Below are positions 23,127-31,823 of a stretch of 64,000 nucleotides of DNA, one piece after another; the first letter of the stretch is position 1; each line of letters opens with the position of its first letter. The stretch is from UBA6115 sp050953005. Lineage in GTDB: Bacteria > Bacillota > Clostridia > Christensenellales > Aristaeellaceae. The position numbers and the translations under genes are program-made. The notes below the pieces were generated by a model, which ran no database searches, was not told the DNA's origin, and worked only from the letters and a program-made list of their open reading frames with translations. The stretch spans positions 248,001-312,000 of the forward strand of contig JBMNLV010000004.1 of assembly GCA_050953005.1 (NCBI GenBank). Direction: 5' to 3'.

Positions 23127-26075
23127 ATGGCTGAACAAGACCTGCGGGAAAACCCCTTCCGGGACGAGATCTATGATTATCTGCTCGGCCACGGCTACGT
23201 GGCCGGGCAGAAGCCGGATTATGACTACAAGCGCGCCCTGGACGTCGGCAAGCTGTTTGCATTCCTGGAAGCCACCCAGGCGGACGAGCTTGCCAGGTTC
23301 AGGGAGGCTTATGGTTCCAGCTACCGGGAACGGTATATGGAGCTGCTGTGCCAGAAAATCGAAACCCGCGGGCTGCTGACCTCCCTGAACGAATGGGTCG
23401 AGGACTACGCCAGCGGGACGAAGTTCCACCTTGCCTATTTCAAATCCGGGCTGAGCGCCATGTCCGAAGGGCTCGGGCTGTACGAAAAAAACATCTTTTC
23501 GGTTCGGAAAGAATTCAGCTTTGAGGACAAGCCCGATCCCTACCGCGTGGACCTCGCGCTGTTTTTGAATGGCATCCCCCTGGTGATGATCGAGCTGAAA
23601 AAACAGACGTCCGGGCAAAAAGCGGCCTTTGAGGGCACGAAGCAGTTCCGGATGACGCGCGACCCGGAAGGGCTGATCTTCTCTTTCAACCGCCGCGCCC
23701 TGGTGTGCTTCGCGCTGGATGAGTTCGCCGCCTTCCTGACCACCCGCCTGGACCGCAAGGAGACCGTTTTTCTGCCGTTCAACCGGGGCGCTGAGGACGA
23801 GGGCGCGGGCAACCCCATCGTCCCGGGCAAGCACAGCACCTGCTATGTCTGGGAGGATATCCTAAAGAGGGACATGCTGCTGCGCATCATCCGGGAGTTC
23901 ATGTTCATTGACGACGAGGGCAAGATGATCTTCCCGCGTTGGCATCAGCTCCGGGCCGTCCTGCGCTGTGAGGAGGACGTGCAAAAAAACGGCGTCGGCG
24001 GGCGCTATCTGATTTGGCACAGCGCCGGCAGCGGCAAAACCAAGACCATCGCCTGGCTGGCCAAGCGGCTGATCAATCATCCCGGCATCAACACCGTGAT
24101 CGTCATCAGCGACCGCACGGTCATTGACGGCCAGCTTGGGGCCGAGCTGATGAACGTTGACGGGAAAAAGGGCGTTGCGCAGCACATTGACACGACCTCC
24201 CGCGATCTGCTCAAAAAGCTGAACGATGGCGGGTACATCATCGTCACGACGCTGCAGAAGTTCCGCCCGATCCTGAGCGAGATCAGGCGGAACGAAGAGC
24301 GCAGCTACGCCATCATCATCGACGAGGCGCATTCCTCCACTGCCGGCAAATCCATGTCCAAGGCCTCCGAAACGCTGACCGGCAAATCCCTGAAAGAATC
24401 GGCGGAGCTGGACGACATTTATGAGGAGCTTGAGGACGGGCAGAATCAGCTGATCCGCAGCGGCGCGGCCATCCGCGGCACCCGGAACGTCAGCTATTTC
24501 GCCTTTACCGCGACGCCGAAGAAGGAGACGATGGAGCTCTTCGGCACGCGCACGGAGACCGGCAAGACCTATTTTGACAAATACTCGATGAAACAGGCGA
24601 TCGAGGAGCGCTTTATCCTCAACCCGCTGTCCTGCTACACCTCTTATCAGGATTTCTACCGCATCGAAAAGAAAAAAGATGACGACACGGAGTATGACAG
24701 CGCCAGAGCGCAGGCGGCGATCCTGAATCATGTGACGACCTCGGATGAGGTGATCCAGACCAAGACGGAGATCATGATGGGCGATTTCGTGGAGCGCAGG
24801 CTGAACTGGCTCGAAGGCCGGGCAAAAGCCATGATCATCACGCCGTCCCGCAAACACGCGGTCTGCTACAGGCTGGCCGTGGACAAGTATCTGAAGAAGC
24901 ACGGCTGCGGCTTCCGGGCCTGCGTCGCCTTCACCGGCACGATCGAGCTTGACGGCGTCAAGTTCACCGAAGAGCAGATGAACCGGGACTACCTTGAGCG
25001 CGGCGTCCCCTACGATATCAAGTCGATCATCCGGAATCACGACGATTGCCGCATCATCATCGTCGCGGACAAGCTGCAGACCGGCTTTGACGAAGACGCG
25101 CTGTGCGTCATGTATATTGACAAGAAGCTGAACAGCAGCGTGAAGGCTGTGCAGACCATCTCCCGCGTGAACCGCCCGGCCAAGAACAAGCGCACCTTCG
25201 TGATGGACTTTGTCAACGACCCGGGGACGATCCGGGAGTTCTTTTCGCAGTATTACGGCGGCGAGCTGTACCTGCCCGCCGAGAACGAGACCGACCCCAA
25301 CATCCTCTTTGCAAAGCGGGATCACATCCTGGATTACTGCGTCGTGACGCTTCTGGACGCGCAAAAGATCTACAGGCTGATCTCGTCTGACGAAGAAAAC
25401 AGCGGGGAGCTGACGTCGATAATCGCCGCCGTTTCGCAGAAATACAGTACCCTTGAAGCCGACAGGAAAAAGGCGTTCGCGCAGGAGCTCAAGAAGTTCG
25501 GAAAGCTGTTTTACTACATCTCCACGGTCACCAATATATGGGATCAGGACATGAAACAGCTGGCTGTTGTCTTCAACGTGCTGTACAATGTGCTGTACGA
25601 GAGAGAGGTCACGCCTGCTATTGACGCCTCCGAACTGGTTGAGCTGGTCGAGTACTCAACCAGGCTGTCACAGGAAGAGTTCACGATCACGCTGTCCGCG
25701 GAAGATCAGGAGTTTGACGGCATTTCCACGGATGTTGCCCCCGCGGACAGAACCCTGTCCCTGATTGATGAGATCATCGAGAGATTCAATCTCCGCTACG
25801 CGCATGCTGACGAAGAGATTGGCAGCATCATTGCAGATTTGAGCGGTGACCAGGATTTGCAGTCGAACGTGCGCAACAGCAGCATCAGCGCGTACGAGGC
25901 GGCGGTGGCCGAACGCCTTACGTCCCGCATTATGGATGGCCTGTTTGACGGGACTGTAGCTGGAGATACTGAAAAAGCGGAATTTTATACCGAATTGAGT
26001 GAAAATTTCTCCGCCTTGATCCAGATCCGCAACTCGATCATTCGTAAAATCAAAGACCTCTTGCTCGCTAGTTGA
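23127..26075 (+). CDS. hsdR: Type I restriction system endonuclease/translocase subunit HsdR
   Basis: The motor and nuclease subunit, 982 residues. The N-terminal nuclease domain has the PD-(D/E)xK pattern in YRVDLALFLNGIPLVMIELKK. The SF2 helicase motor shows Walker A HSAGSGKTKT, the DEAH box IIDEAHSSTAG, motif III FAFTATPK, and the later motif VI region SRVNRPAKNK. The C-terminal helical region is the part that binds the methylase core. The ATG at 23127 has AAAGGAGG 9 bases upstream. It ends the operon HNH-fic-hsdM-hsdS-hsdR and is intact, so the system looks functional. Confidence 0.95.
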   Translation: MAEQDLRENPFRDEIYDYLLGHGYVAGQKPDYDYKRALDVGKLFAFLEATQADELARFREAYGSSYRERYMELLCQKIETRGLLTSLNEWVEDYASGTKFHLAYFKSGLSAMSEGLGLYEKNIFSVRKEFSFEDKPDPYRVDLALFLNGIPLVMIELKKQTSGQKAAFEGTKQFRMTRDPEGLIFSFNRRALVCFALDEFAAFLTTRLDRKETVFLPFNRGAEDEGAGNPIVPGKHSTCYVWEDILKRDMLLRIIREFMFIDDEGKMIFPRWHQLRAVLRCEEDVQKNGVGGRYLIWHSAGSGKTKTIAWLAKRLINHPGINTVIVISDRTVIDGQLGAELMNVDGKKGVAQHIDTTSRDLLKKLNDGGYIIVTTLQKFRPILSEIRRNEERSYAIIIDEAHSSTAGKSMSKASETLTGKSLKESAELDDIYEELEDGQNQLIRSGAAIRGTRNVSYFAFTATPKKETMELFGTRTETGKTYFDKYSMKQAIEERFILNPLSCYTSYQDFYRIEKKKDDDTEYDSARAQAAILNHVTTSDEVIQTKTEIMMGDFVERRLNWLEGRAKAMIITPSRKHAVCYRLAVDKYLKKHGCGFRACVAFTGTIELDGVKFTEEQMNRDYLERGVPYDIKSIIRNHDDCRIIIVADKLQTGFDEDALCVMYIDKKLNSSVKAVQTISRVNRPAKNKRTFVMDFVNDPGTIREFFSQYYGGELYLPAENETDPNILFAKRDHILDYCVVTLLDAQKIYRLISSDEENSGELTSIIAAVSQKYSTLEADRKKAFAQELKKFGKLFYYISTVTNIWDQDMKQLAVVFNVLYNVLYEREVTPAIDASELVELVEYSTRLSQEEFTITLSAEDQEFDGISTDVAPADRTLSLIDEIIERFNLRYAHADEEIGSIIADLSGDQDLQSNVRNSSISAYEAAVAERLTSRIMDGLFDGTVAGDTEKAEFYTELSENFSALIQIRNSIIRKIKDLLLAS

Positions 26076-26118
26076 GTAACAACATTTTAGTAAATTCCTT
26101 TTAAATTTCACCAACAAT

Positions 26119-26146
26119 GAACAAACCCCGCCTGTCACGCGTTAAT
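26119..26146 (+). promoter_or_regulatory. ECF-sigma-type promoter (relic copy upstream of the first PepSY-like gene)
   Basis: GAACAAA (26119-26125) and CGTTAAT (26140-26146), with 17 bases between AAC and CGTT, match the promoter of the sigma gene at 28664. The flanking bases, including the CCCGCCTG spacer and the downstream leader, are also similar, so this is a duplicate of the sigma operon promoter. Confidence 0.6.
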
Positions 26147-26224
26147 TCAAATGAAGAGTAATGAAGGAACAGGCAGGAGCGCCGCCCGGCGGCCATCCTG
26201 CAGGCAATGAAAGGAGGCAACCCC

Positions 26225-28513
26225 ATGAAACGCAAAATCACCCTGGCGCTGGCAGTCACGCTGGCCCTGCTGCTGGCGGCCGCCGCGGCCCATGCCGCGG
26301 ACATCAGCTGCGGCAAGGACGTGGTCGACCGGATCATCGCCCCCCTGGCCCAAAAGAACGACAGCTCGCGGTTTACCCGGGAGGAGGTTGAGGAGGTGCT
26401 GGCCGCCGCCCGGGAGCACGGCATCGAGCTGGACGAGGTCCACCTGCGCGTCCTCCGGGAAGAGGACAGCTGTTTCAAGGATGAGCTGGCCATGCTCTTC
26501 GCCAAGAAGGACCTGGGCTTCTACCCCGGCGCCTGGAGCATCGCCGACCAGTACTGGTTTGGCGAGTTCGAAAGCAGCGTCAGCCCGGGCATCATCAACC
26601 TCAACACCCTGCCCGGGGAGGGCGAGCTGAGCCAGGAGCAAATCGACGAAATCGCTCAGCAACATATCCGCGAGGTGACCGGCGCGGATTATGACGTGCT
26701 CAACCCGGAGCGCTACCTGGTCAGCCGCAGCTTTACCGCCATCCGGGAAAACCCCTGGTATGTCCTGCGCGAATGGCAGCTGGAGTTTGAGCCCCGCGTG
26801 CCGGACGCGCCCACCATCATCATGCTGTTGACGCCGCAGGGCGAGGTCATCGACTACAGCGACAACCTGGACGAGGTCAACAGCCCGGATCCCGAGCTCC
26901 GGGCTGAGCGCCTGCTTTCTATCTACACCAACGAGTATTCCAATATCTACGGCTCCTGGGACGCCTGGAGCCAGCAGGTCTGGCAGGAGCTCAGGGCCGG
27001 ACTGGACGCCATCGGCCTGACCCCTGACCAGGCTGCCCGCGGCGACCTTAAACACATCCTCAGCCAAACCTATACCCCGCCCGAGGGCGCCATCACGCGT
27101 GAGCAGGCCGTTGACATCGCGGCCGGCGCGGTCAGCGGCCGCTTCAAGGCGGACAAAGCGGAGCTGCTGGACACCGCCCAGGGCAAGCTGCCGCCTGAGA
27201 CGCAGGTGTACGCCATCTACCTGGAAGCGGGCGGCCGGCAGCGCTGGAAGGTCAGCTTCGGGAACGATTACCTGGCGGAGATTGACGCGCTCAGCGGGCA
27301 GGTGATGGTCTGCGATGTCTATTCCCCCGGCAATGACTACAACCGCCGCTATGTGCTCGATGACCTCCTGCCCGAGGAGCTGCGCGCCTACGCCACGCCC
27401 TGGCCCGAGATCGTCTTTGACTTCAGCAAGGATGATTCGCCCCTGCCCTTCACCCAGGACAGCCCGGAGCTGGCGCCGGCCTGGTACTGGGAGCGCCTGC
27501 GGGCCCTGGGCTATACCGACAAGACCGCCGCCGGCATCATGGGCCGGCTGGAACGGGATTACGGCCCGGAAGAGCGCTACTGGCCGGTGGAGTACCAGTC
27601 CATGTACTATATGCTCAACTACAAGCAGGACATCAGCCCCGGCGAAGCCTTCCCCGGCATCCCCCATGAGAGCGACCTGCAGCAGGAAGAAGCCGTCGCC
27701 CTGGCGATGGAGGCCGCCCTGGCCGCGGCGCGGGCGGAAGGCCGCGAGGCGCCCGAAGGGCTCAAGGCCGTGGTGTCCTTCACCTTCCACCTCTATGGCA
27801 GGGACAGCCGCACCTGGCAAATCGACCTGATCAGCCTGGGCGACCCGCCGATACAGATCAGCCCGGATTCCGATTTCGCCTATGTGGATATCGACGCCGT
27901 CACGGGCGAGCTGCTTGATGTCCGCTTCCCCGTCTTTGAAAGCCAGGGGATGGATTGCTACAGCTACGGGGTTGACCCGGAGGGCCCCTGGTCGGCCATG
28001 GGCCCGGACATGCGCCCGCTGGCCTTTGGAAACAAGGTGGCGTCACAAGCCTTCTGGGACTGGATGGAGGCGAACTACGGCGACCGCGGCACGGTGGAGC
28101 GCGCCGTCAACCAATGGATAGAAGATTACGGCGAGGACGACAGCTTCTGGCCGCTTCAGGCCAAGGCGGTCACCCACCTGTGGCTGTATATGCCGGAGGC
28201 GACGCAGGCAGAGCTTGAGCAGGTTATCATTCTGGGGCTGCCGCAGCCGGAGCACCTCACCCAGGAGCAGGCTGAGGCCCGCGCCTGGGAACTGATCAGG
28301 GAGGCCGGCAAGGAGATCTACACCCGGGAGGATTATGAGGCCGTCCGGCTCAAGACGACCTTTTTCTACGGCGCCATCTACCCCAACGGCTGCGCCTGGC
28401 AGATCGAGTTCGCTGATGAGCGCTATGATTATGACTCCTCCATCGGCGATGTCATCCTGGACGGCCTGACCGGCGAGCCCCTCACCGTCAGCGCCCAGCC
28501 CAGCAACGGCTAA
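26225..28513 (+). CDS. Secreted PepSY-like protein, paralogue of 29227-31632 (deletion derivative)
   Basis: Exported protein of 762 residues. It begins with a signal peptide (MKRKITLALAVTLALLLAAA, cleavage near AHA). Several repeats end in strands such as VMVCDVYSPG and YVDIDAVTGELLDV, typical of PepSY-like domains. It is closely related to the product of 29227-31632. Codons just upstream of ATG 26225 (AILQAMKGGNP) still match the cytoplasmic segment of that paralogue, but further upstream the frame is closed by TGA at 26162. The leader instead matches the start of a sigma gene, so the sigma gene and the cytoplasmic segment have been deleted. GGAGG lies 7 bases before the ATG. It is now probably a free or envelope-bound protein. 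Confidence 0.75.
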   Translation: MKRKITLALAVTLALLLAAAAAHAADISCGKDVVDRIIAPLAQKNDSSRFTREEVEEVLAAAREHGIELDEVHLRVLREEDSCFKDELAMLFAKKDLGFYPGAWSIADQYWFGEFESSVSPGIINLNTLPGEGELSQEQIDEIAQQHIREVTGADYDVLNPERYLVSRSFTAIRENPWYVLREWQLEFEPRVPDAPTIIMLLTPQGEVIDYSDNLDEVNSPDPELRAERLLSIYTNEYSNIYGSWDAWSQQVWQELRAGLDAIGLTPDQAARGDLKHILSQTYTPPEGAITREQAVDIAAGAVSGRFKADKAELLDTAQGKLPPETQVYAIYLEAGGRQRWKVSFGNDYLAEIDALSGQVMVCDVYSPGNDYNRRYVLDDLLPEELRAYATPWPEIVFDFSKDDSPLPFTQDSPELAPAWYWERLRALGYTDKTAAGIMGRLERDYGPEERYWPVEYQSMYYMLNYKQDISPGEAFPGIPHESDLQQEEAVALAMEAALAAARAEGREAPEGLKAVVSFTFHLYGRDSRTWQIDLISLGDPPIQISPDSDFAYVDIDAVTGELLDVRFPVFESQGMDCYSYGVDPEGPWSAMGPDMRPLAFGNKVASQAFWDWMEANYGDRGTVERAVNQWIEDYGEDDSFWPLQAKAVTHLWLYMPEATQAELEQVIILGLPQPEHLTQEQAEARAWELIREAGKEIYTREDYEAVRLKTTFFYGAIYPNGCAWQIEFADERYDYDSSIGDVILDGLTGEPLTVSAQPSNG
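27044..27258 (+). repeat. 215-bp tract identical to 30151-30365
   Basis: Between the two PepSY-like paralogues this tract appears to be identical, while sequence on both sides differs at many positions. This suggests recent gene conversion between the neighbouring copies. Confidence 0.75.
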
Positions 28514-28549
28514 ACCACAAACCACACAGGCTTTCATCCTTCCCCCGCG

Positions 28550-28576
28550 GGGCTGCTGAAAGGCAGCCCTGTTTTT
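28550..28576 (+). terminator. Rho-independent terminator after the first PepSY-like gene
   Basis: GGGCTGC (28550-28556) pairs with GCAGCCC (28563-28569) around a 6-base loop, followed by TGTTTTTC. Confidence 0.85.
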
Positions 28577-28663
28577 CGTCCGCCCCTTCACCGCATATCA
28601 ATCATTCCGGGAAAACCGGCTGTGCGCCTGACCGCGTGTTTTTATAAAATTTTCACCCGCGTC

Positions 28664-28691
28664 GAACAAAACCCGCCTGCCATGCGTTTAT
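28664..28691 (+). promoter_or_regulatory. ECF-sigma-type promoter of the sigma/PepSY operon
   Basis: GAACAAA (28664-28670) and CGTTTAT (28685-28691) are spaced 17 bases between AAC and CGTT, the usual form of extracytoplasmic-function promoters (AAC at -35, CGT at -10). It lies 21 bases before the sigma gene start, so autoregulation is likely. Confidence 0.6.
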
Positions 28692-28712
28692 ACAAGTGAA
28701 GGGGGTGAAGGA

Positions 28713-29255
28713 ATGGACAGGAGCGACGCCGCGCAAAGCGCCCGGGAACGCCTGGAGGAATGGATCCGCCTGCACGGCGACAGGGTGCTGCGCGCGTGCT
28801 ACCTGTGGCTGAAGGACGTCCAGCTGGCAGAGGACGCCATGCAGGAAACCTTCCTCAAGGCCTGGAAGGCGCTGCCCGAGTACGAGCAGCGCGCGCAGAT
28901 GTCCGACCTGGCCTTCCTTCTGCGCATCGCGGTCAACACCTGCCGCGATATGCGGCGCGGCTTCTGGTTTTCCCGGGTCAACCGCGCCGTCGCCCTGGAG
29001 GACCTGCCCCCCAGCCAATTGGGCGTGTGCGATGAGGACCGCAGCCTCTTCTTAAGCGTGACCCAGCTGCCCCTCAGGCACCGCCAGATCCTGATCTTAT
29101 ACTATTACATCGGCCTGAACCTGCGCGAGTGCGCCCAGGCGCTTGGCATCCAGCCCTCCAGCGCGCACCACCGCCTCAAGCGCGCTGAAGCCTGCCTGAA
29201 AACCACGCTGGAAGGAGAGAAACCAAATGAAGCAAAAGCTCCGTCAAGCCATTGA
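28713..29255 (+). CDS. ECF-type RNA polymerase sigma factor
   Basis: Sigma-70-family factor of 180 residues with only the two domains of the ECF group. Region 2 reads ACYLWLKDVQLAEDAMQETFLKAWKAL with the -10 binding part, and region 4 reads LPLRHRQILILYYYIGLNLRECAQALGI with a helix-turn-helix for the -35. The ATG at 28713 follows GGGGTGAAGG. Its last 29 bases overlap the start of the large PepSY-like gene, so the two are coupled, as sigma and anti-sigma genes usually are. The upstream promoter has ECF form. The regulon is unknown; the relic promoter at 26119 shows at least one other gene reads the same signal. Confidence 0.88.
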   Translation: MDRSDAAQSARERLEEWIRLHGDRVLRACYLWLKDVQLAEDAMQETFLKAWKALPEYEQRAQMSDLAFLLRIAVNTCRDMRRGFWFSRVNRAVALEDLPPSQLGVCDEDRSLFLSVTQLPLRHRQILILYYYIGLNLRECAQALGIQPSSAHHRLKRAEACLKTTLEGEKPNEAKAPSSH

Positions 29256-31632
29256 CAGCAACCTCTCCGGCCTGGTGGTCACGCAGGAGCACCGCCTGGC
29301 CATCCAACAGGCAATCGAAGGAGGTAAACCCATGAAACGCAAAATGTCCCTGGCGCTGGCAGTCACGCTGGCCCTGCTGCTGGTGGCCGCCGTGGCCCTT
29401 GCCGCGGTCATCCTGGGCGGCAAGGACGTGGTGGACCAGTTCATCACCCCCCTGGCCCGGAAAAACGACAGCCAGCGATTTACCAAAGAGGAAGTCGACG
29501 AGGTGCTGGCCTTCGCCCGCGAGCACGGCATCGAGCTGGACGAGATTTCCCTGCGCAGCATCCAGGAAGAAGGCAGCTACTTCAAGGAGGAGCTGGCCAT
29601 GCTCTTCGCCAAGAAAGAGCTGGGCTTCTACCCCGGCGCCTGGAGCATCGCCGACCAGTACTGGTTTGGCGAGTTCTGGAACAGCATTGACCCGGACATC
29701 ATCAACTTCAATACCCTTCCCGGGGAGGGCGAGCTGAACCAGGACCAGATCGACGAAATCGCCGGGCAGCATATCCGCGAGATGACCGGCGCGGATTATG
29801 ACGTGTTCAACCCGGAGCGCTACCTGGTCAGCCGCAGCTTTACCGCCGTCCGGGAAAACCCCTGGTACATCCTGCGCGAATGGCAGCTGAACTTTGAGCC
29901 CCGCGTGCCGGACGCGCCCTTTATCAACATGGCCCTGACGCCGCAGGGCGAGGTCACTGATTACAGCGACAACCTGGACTATATCAACGATCCGGACCCC
30001 CAGATCCAGGCCGATCGCCTGCTTGGCCACTACGCCAGGAACCGCTCCGACATCTACGGCTCCTGGGACGCCTGGAGCCAGCAGGACTGGCAGGAACTCA
30101 GGGCCGGACTGGACGCCATCGGCCTGACCCCTGACCAGGCCGCCCGCGACGACCTTAAACACATCCTCAGCCAAACCTATACCCCGCCCGAGGGCGCCAT
30201 CACGCGTGAGCAGGCCGTTGACATCGCGGCCGGCGCGGTCAGCGGCCGCTTCAAGGCGGACAAAGCGGAGCTGCTGGACACCGCCCAGGGCAAGCTGCCG
30301 CCTGAGACGCAGGTGTACGCCATCTACCTGGAAGCGGGCGGCCGGCAGCGCTGGAAGGTCAGCTTTGAGCGCGACTACCTGGCGGAGATTGACGCGCTCA
30401 GCGGGCAGGTGATGGTCTGCGATGTCTATTCCCCCGGCAATGATTACTACCGCCGCTATATCCTCGATGACCTCCTGCCCGAGGACAAACGCGCCTACGC
30501 CACGCCGCGGCCCACCATTGACTTTGACTACAGCTTGATGGAGGATGATACGCCCCTGCCCTTCACCCGGGACAACCCGGAACTGGCGCCGGCCTGGTAC
30601 TGGGAGCGCCTGCGGGGCCTGGGCTATACCACCAAAACCGCCGCCGGCATCATGGGCCGCCTGGACCGGGATTACGGCCCGGGAGACCGCTACTGGCCGG
30701 TGGAGTACCAATCCATGTACTATATGATCAACTACAAGCAGGACACCAAGCCCGGCGACGCTTTCCCCGGCATCCCCCATGAGAGCGACCTGCAGCAGGA
30801 AGAAGCCGTCGCCCTGGCGATGGACAGCGCCCTGGCCGCGGCGCGGGCGGAAGGCCGCGAGGTGCCCGAGGGGCTCAGGACCGTGACGGCCTTCACCTTC
30901 CACCTCTATGGCAGGGACAGCCGCACCTGGCAGATCGACCTGATCAACCTGGGCGACCCGCCGGTGGAGATCCGCCCGGATACCGATTTCGCCTATGTGA
31001 AAATTGACGCCATTACGGGCGAGCTGCTTGATGTCACCTTCCCCGACACCAAAAGCCGGGAGGCGGCCCCTGTCAGCTGCGGGGTCGACCCGGAGGGCCC
31101 CTGGTCGGCCATGGGCCCGGACATGCGCCCGCTGGCCTTTGCACACAAGGCGGCGCCCAAAGCCTTCTGGGACTGGATGGCTGAAAACTTCGGCGACCGC
31201 GGCACGGTGGAGCGCGCCGTCAACCAATGGATCGAGGAATACGGCGAGGACGACAGCTTCTGGCCGCTTCACGCCAAGGCGGTCACCCACCTGTGGCTGT
31301 ATATGCCGGAAGTGGCGCAAACAGACCTGGAGCAGGGGCAGGTCACCATTTTAGGGCTGCCGCAGCCGGAGCACCTCACCCAGGAGCAGGCTGAGGCCCG
31401 CGCCTGGGAGCTGCTCAGGGAGGCCGGCAAGGATGTTTATACTCAGGAGGACTATGACGCAGTCCGGCTCAAGACGGCCTTCTTCTACAGCGCCATCTAC
31501 CCCAACGGCTGCGCCTGGCAGATCGAGTTCGCCGACCGGCGCAATGGTTTTGATACCTCCATTGGCGACGTCACCCTGGACGGCCTGACCGGCGAGCCCC
31601 TCACCGTCAGCGCCCAGCAAGGCAACGGCTGA
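29227..31632 (+). CDS. Membrane-anchored PepSY-like protein, probable anti-sigma/sensor for the upstream sigma factor
   Basis: A protein of 801 residues. The first 35 residues are cytoplasmic and helical (AIDSNLSGLVVTQEHRLAI). Next come a basic stretch and a hydrophobic helix (MKRKMSLALAVTLALLLVAA), then about 740 residues outside with several PepSY-like units (EIDALSGQVMVCDVYSPG; YVKIDAITGELLDV). The ATG at 29227 lies within the sigma gene and has GGAGAG upstream. A second in-frame ATG at 29332 has its own GAAGGAGG 7 bases upstream, so a short form lacking the cytoplasmic part could also be made. By position, size of the cytoplasmic part and topology it is a good anti-sigma candidate. No known anti-sigma family is recognised, so the role is inferred. 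Confidence 0.7.
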   Translation: MKQKLRQAIDSNLSGLVVTQEHRLAIQQAIEGGKPMKRKMSLALAVTLALLLVAAVALAAVILGGKDVVDQFITPLARKNDSQRFTKEEVDEVLAFAREHGIELDEISLRSIQEEGSYFKEELAMLFAKKELGFYPGAWSIADQYWFGEFWNSIDPDIINFNTLPGEGELNQDQIDEIAGQHIREMTGADYDVFNPERYLVSRSFTAVRENPWYILREWQLNFEPRVPDAPFINMALTPQGEVTDYSDNLDYINDPDPQIQADRLLGHYARNRSDIYGSWDAWSQQDWQELRAGLDAIGLTPDQAARDDLKHILSQTYTPPEGAITREQAVDIAAGAVSGRFKADKAELLDTAQGKLPPETQVYAIYLEAGGRQRWKVSFERDYLAEIDALSGQVMVCDVYSPGNDYYRRYILDDLLPEDKRAYATPRPTIDFDYSLMEDDTPLPFTRDNPELAPAWYWERLRGLGYTTKTAAGIMGRLDRDYGPGDRYWPVEYQSMYYMINYKQDTKPGDAFPGIPHESDLQQEEAVALAMDSALAAARAEGREVPEGLRTVTAFTFHLYGRDSRTWQIDLINLGDPPVEIRPDTDFAYVKIDAITGELLDVTFPDTKSREAAPVSCGVDPEGPWSAMGPDMRPLAFAHKAAPKAFWDWMAENFGDRGTVERAVNQWIEEYGEDDSFWPLHAKAVTHLWLYMPEVAQTDLEQGQVTILGLPQPEHLTQEQAEARAWELLREAGKDVYTQEDYDAVRLKTAFFYSAIYPNGCAWQIEFADRRNGFDTSIGDVTLDGLTGEPLTVSAQQGNG

Positions 31633-31667
31633 CCACAAAACAAAAAACGCTTTGCATTTTCACCACG

Positions 31668-31697
31668 GGGGCTGCCGGAAAGCAGCCCCTGCCATTT
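31668..31697 (+). terminator. Rho-independent terminator after the second PepSY-like gene
   Basis: GGGGCTGC (31668-31675) pairs with GCAGCCCC (31682-31689), then TGCCATTTTG. It is a near relative of the terminator at 28550, as expected from duplication of the whole unit. Confidence 0.75.
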
Positions 31698-31823
31698 TGT
31701 TATCATGATGTATATCAGACAATATGTAATGCCCCCGGGATTTGTAGAAACGAGGATTCACCTGTAAGATGAGTATGGAACTACTATCCACAGGGGTTAC
31801 CACATACAAATAGGAGACATTAC

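Noticed and set aside
23862..25364. 500-codon minus-strand frame inside hsdR
   Set aside because: hsdR has all helicase and nuclease motifs on the plus strand; the antisense frame has none.
29176..31320. 714-codon minus-strand frame antisense to the second PepSY-like gene, with a counterpart at 26147-27820
   Set aside because: The two antisense frames resemble each other only because the sense genes are paralogues. The sense strand has signal peptide, ribosome site, sigma coupling and terminator.
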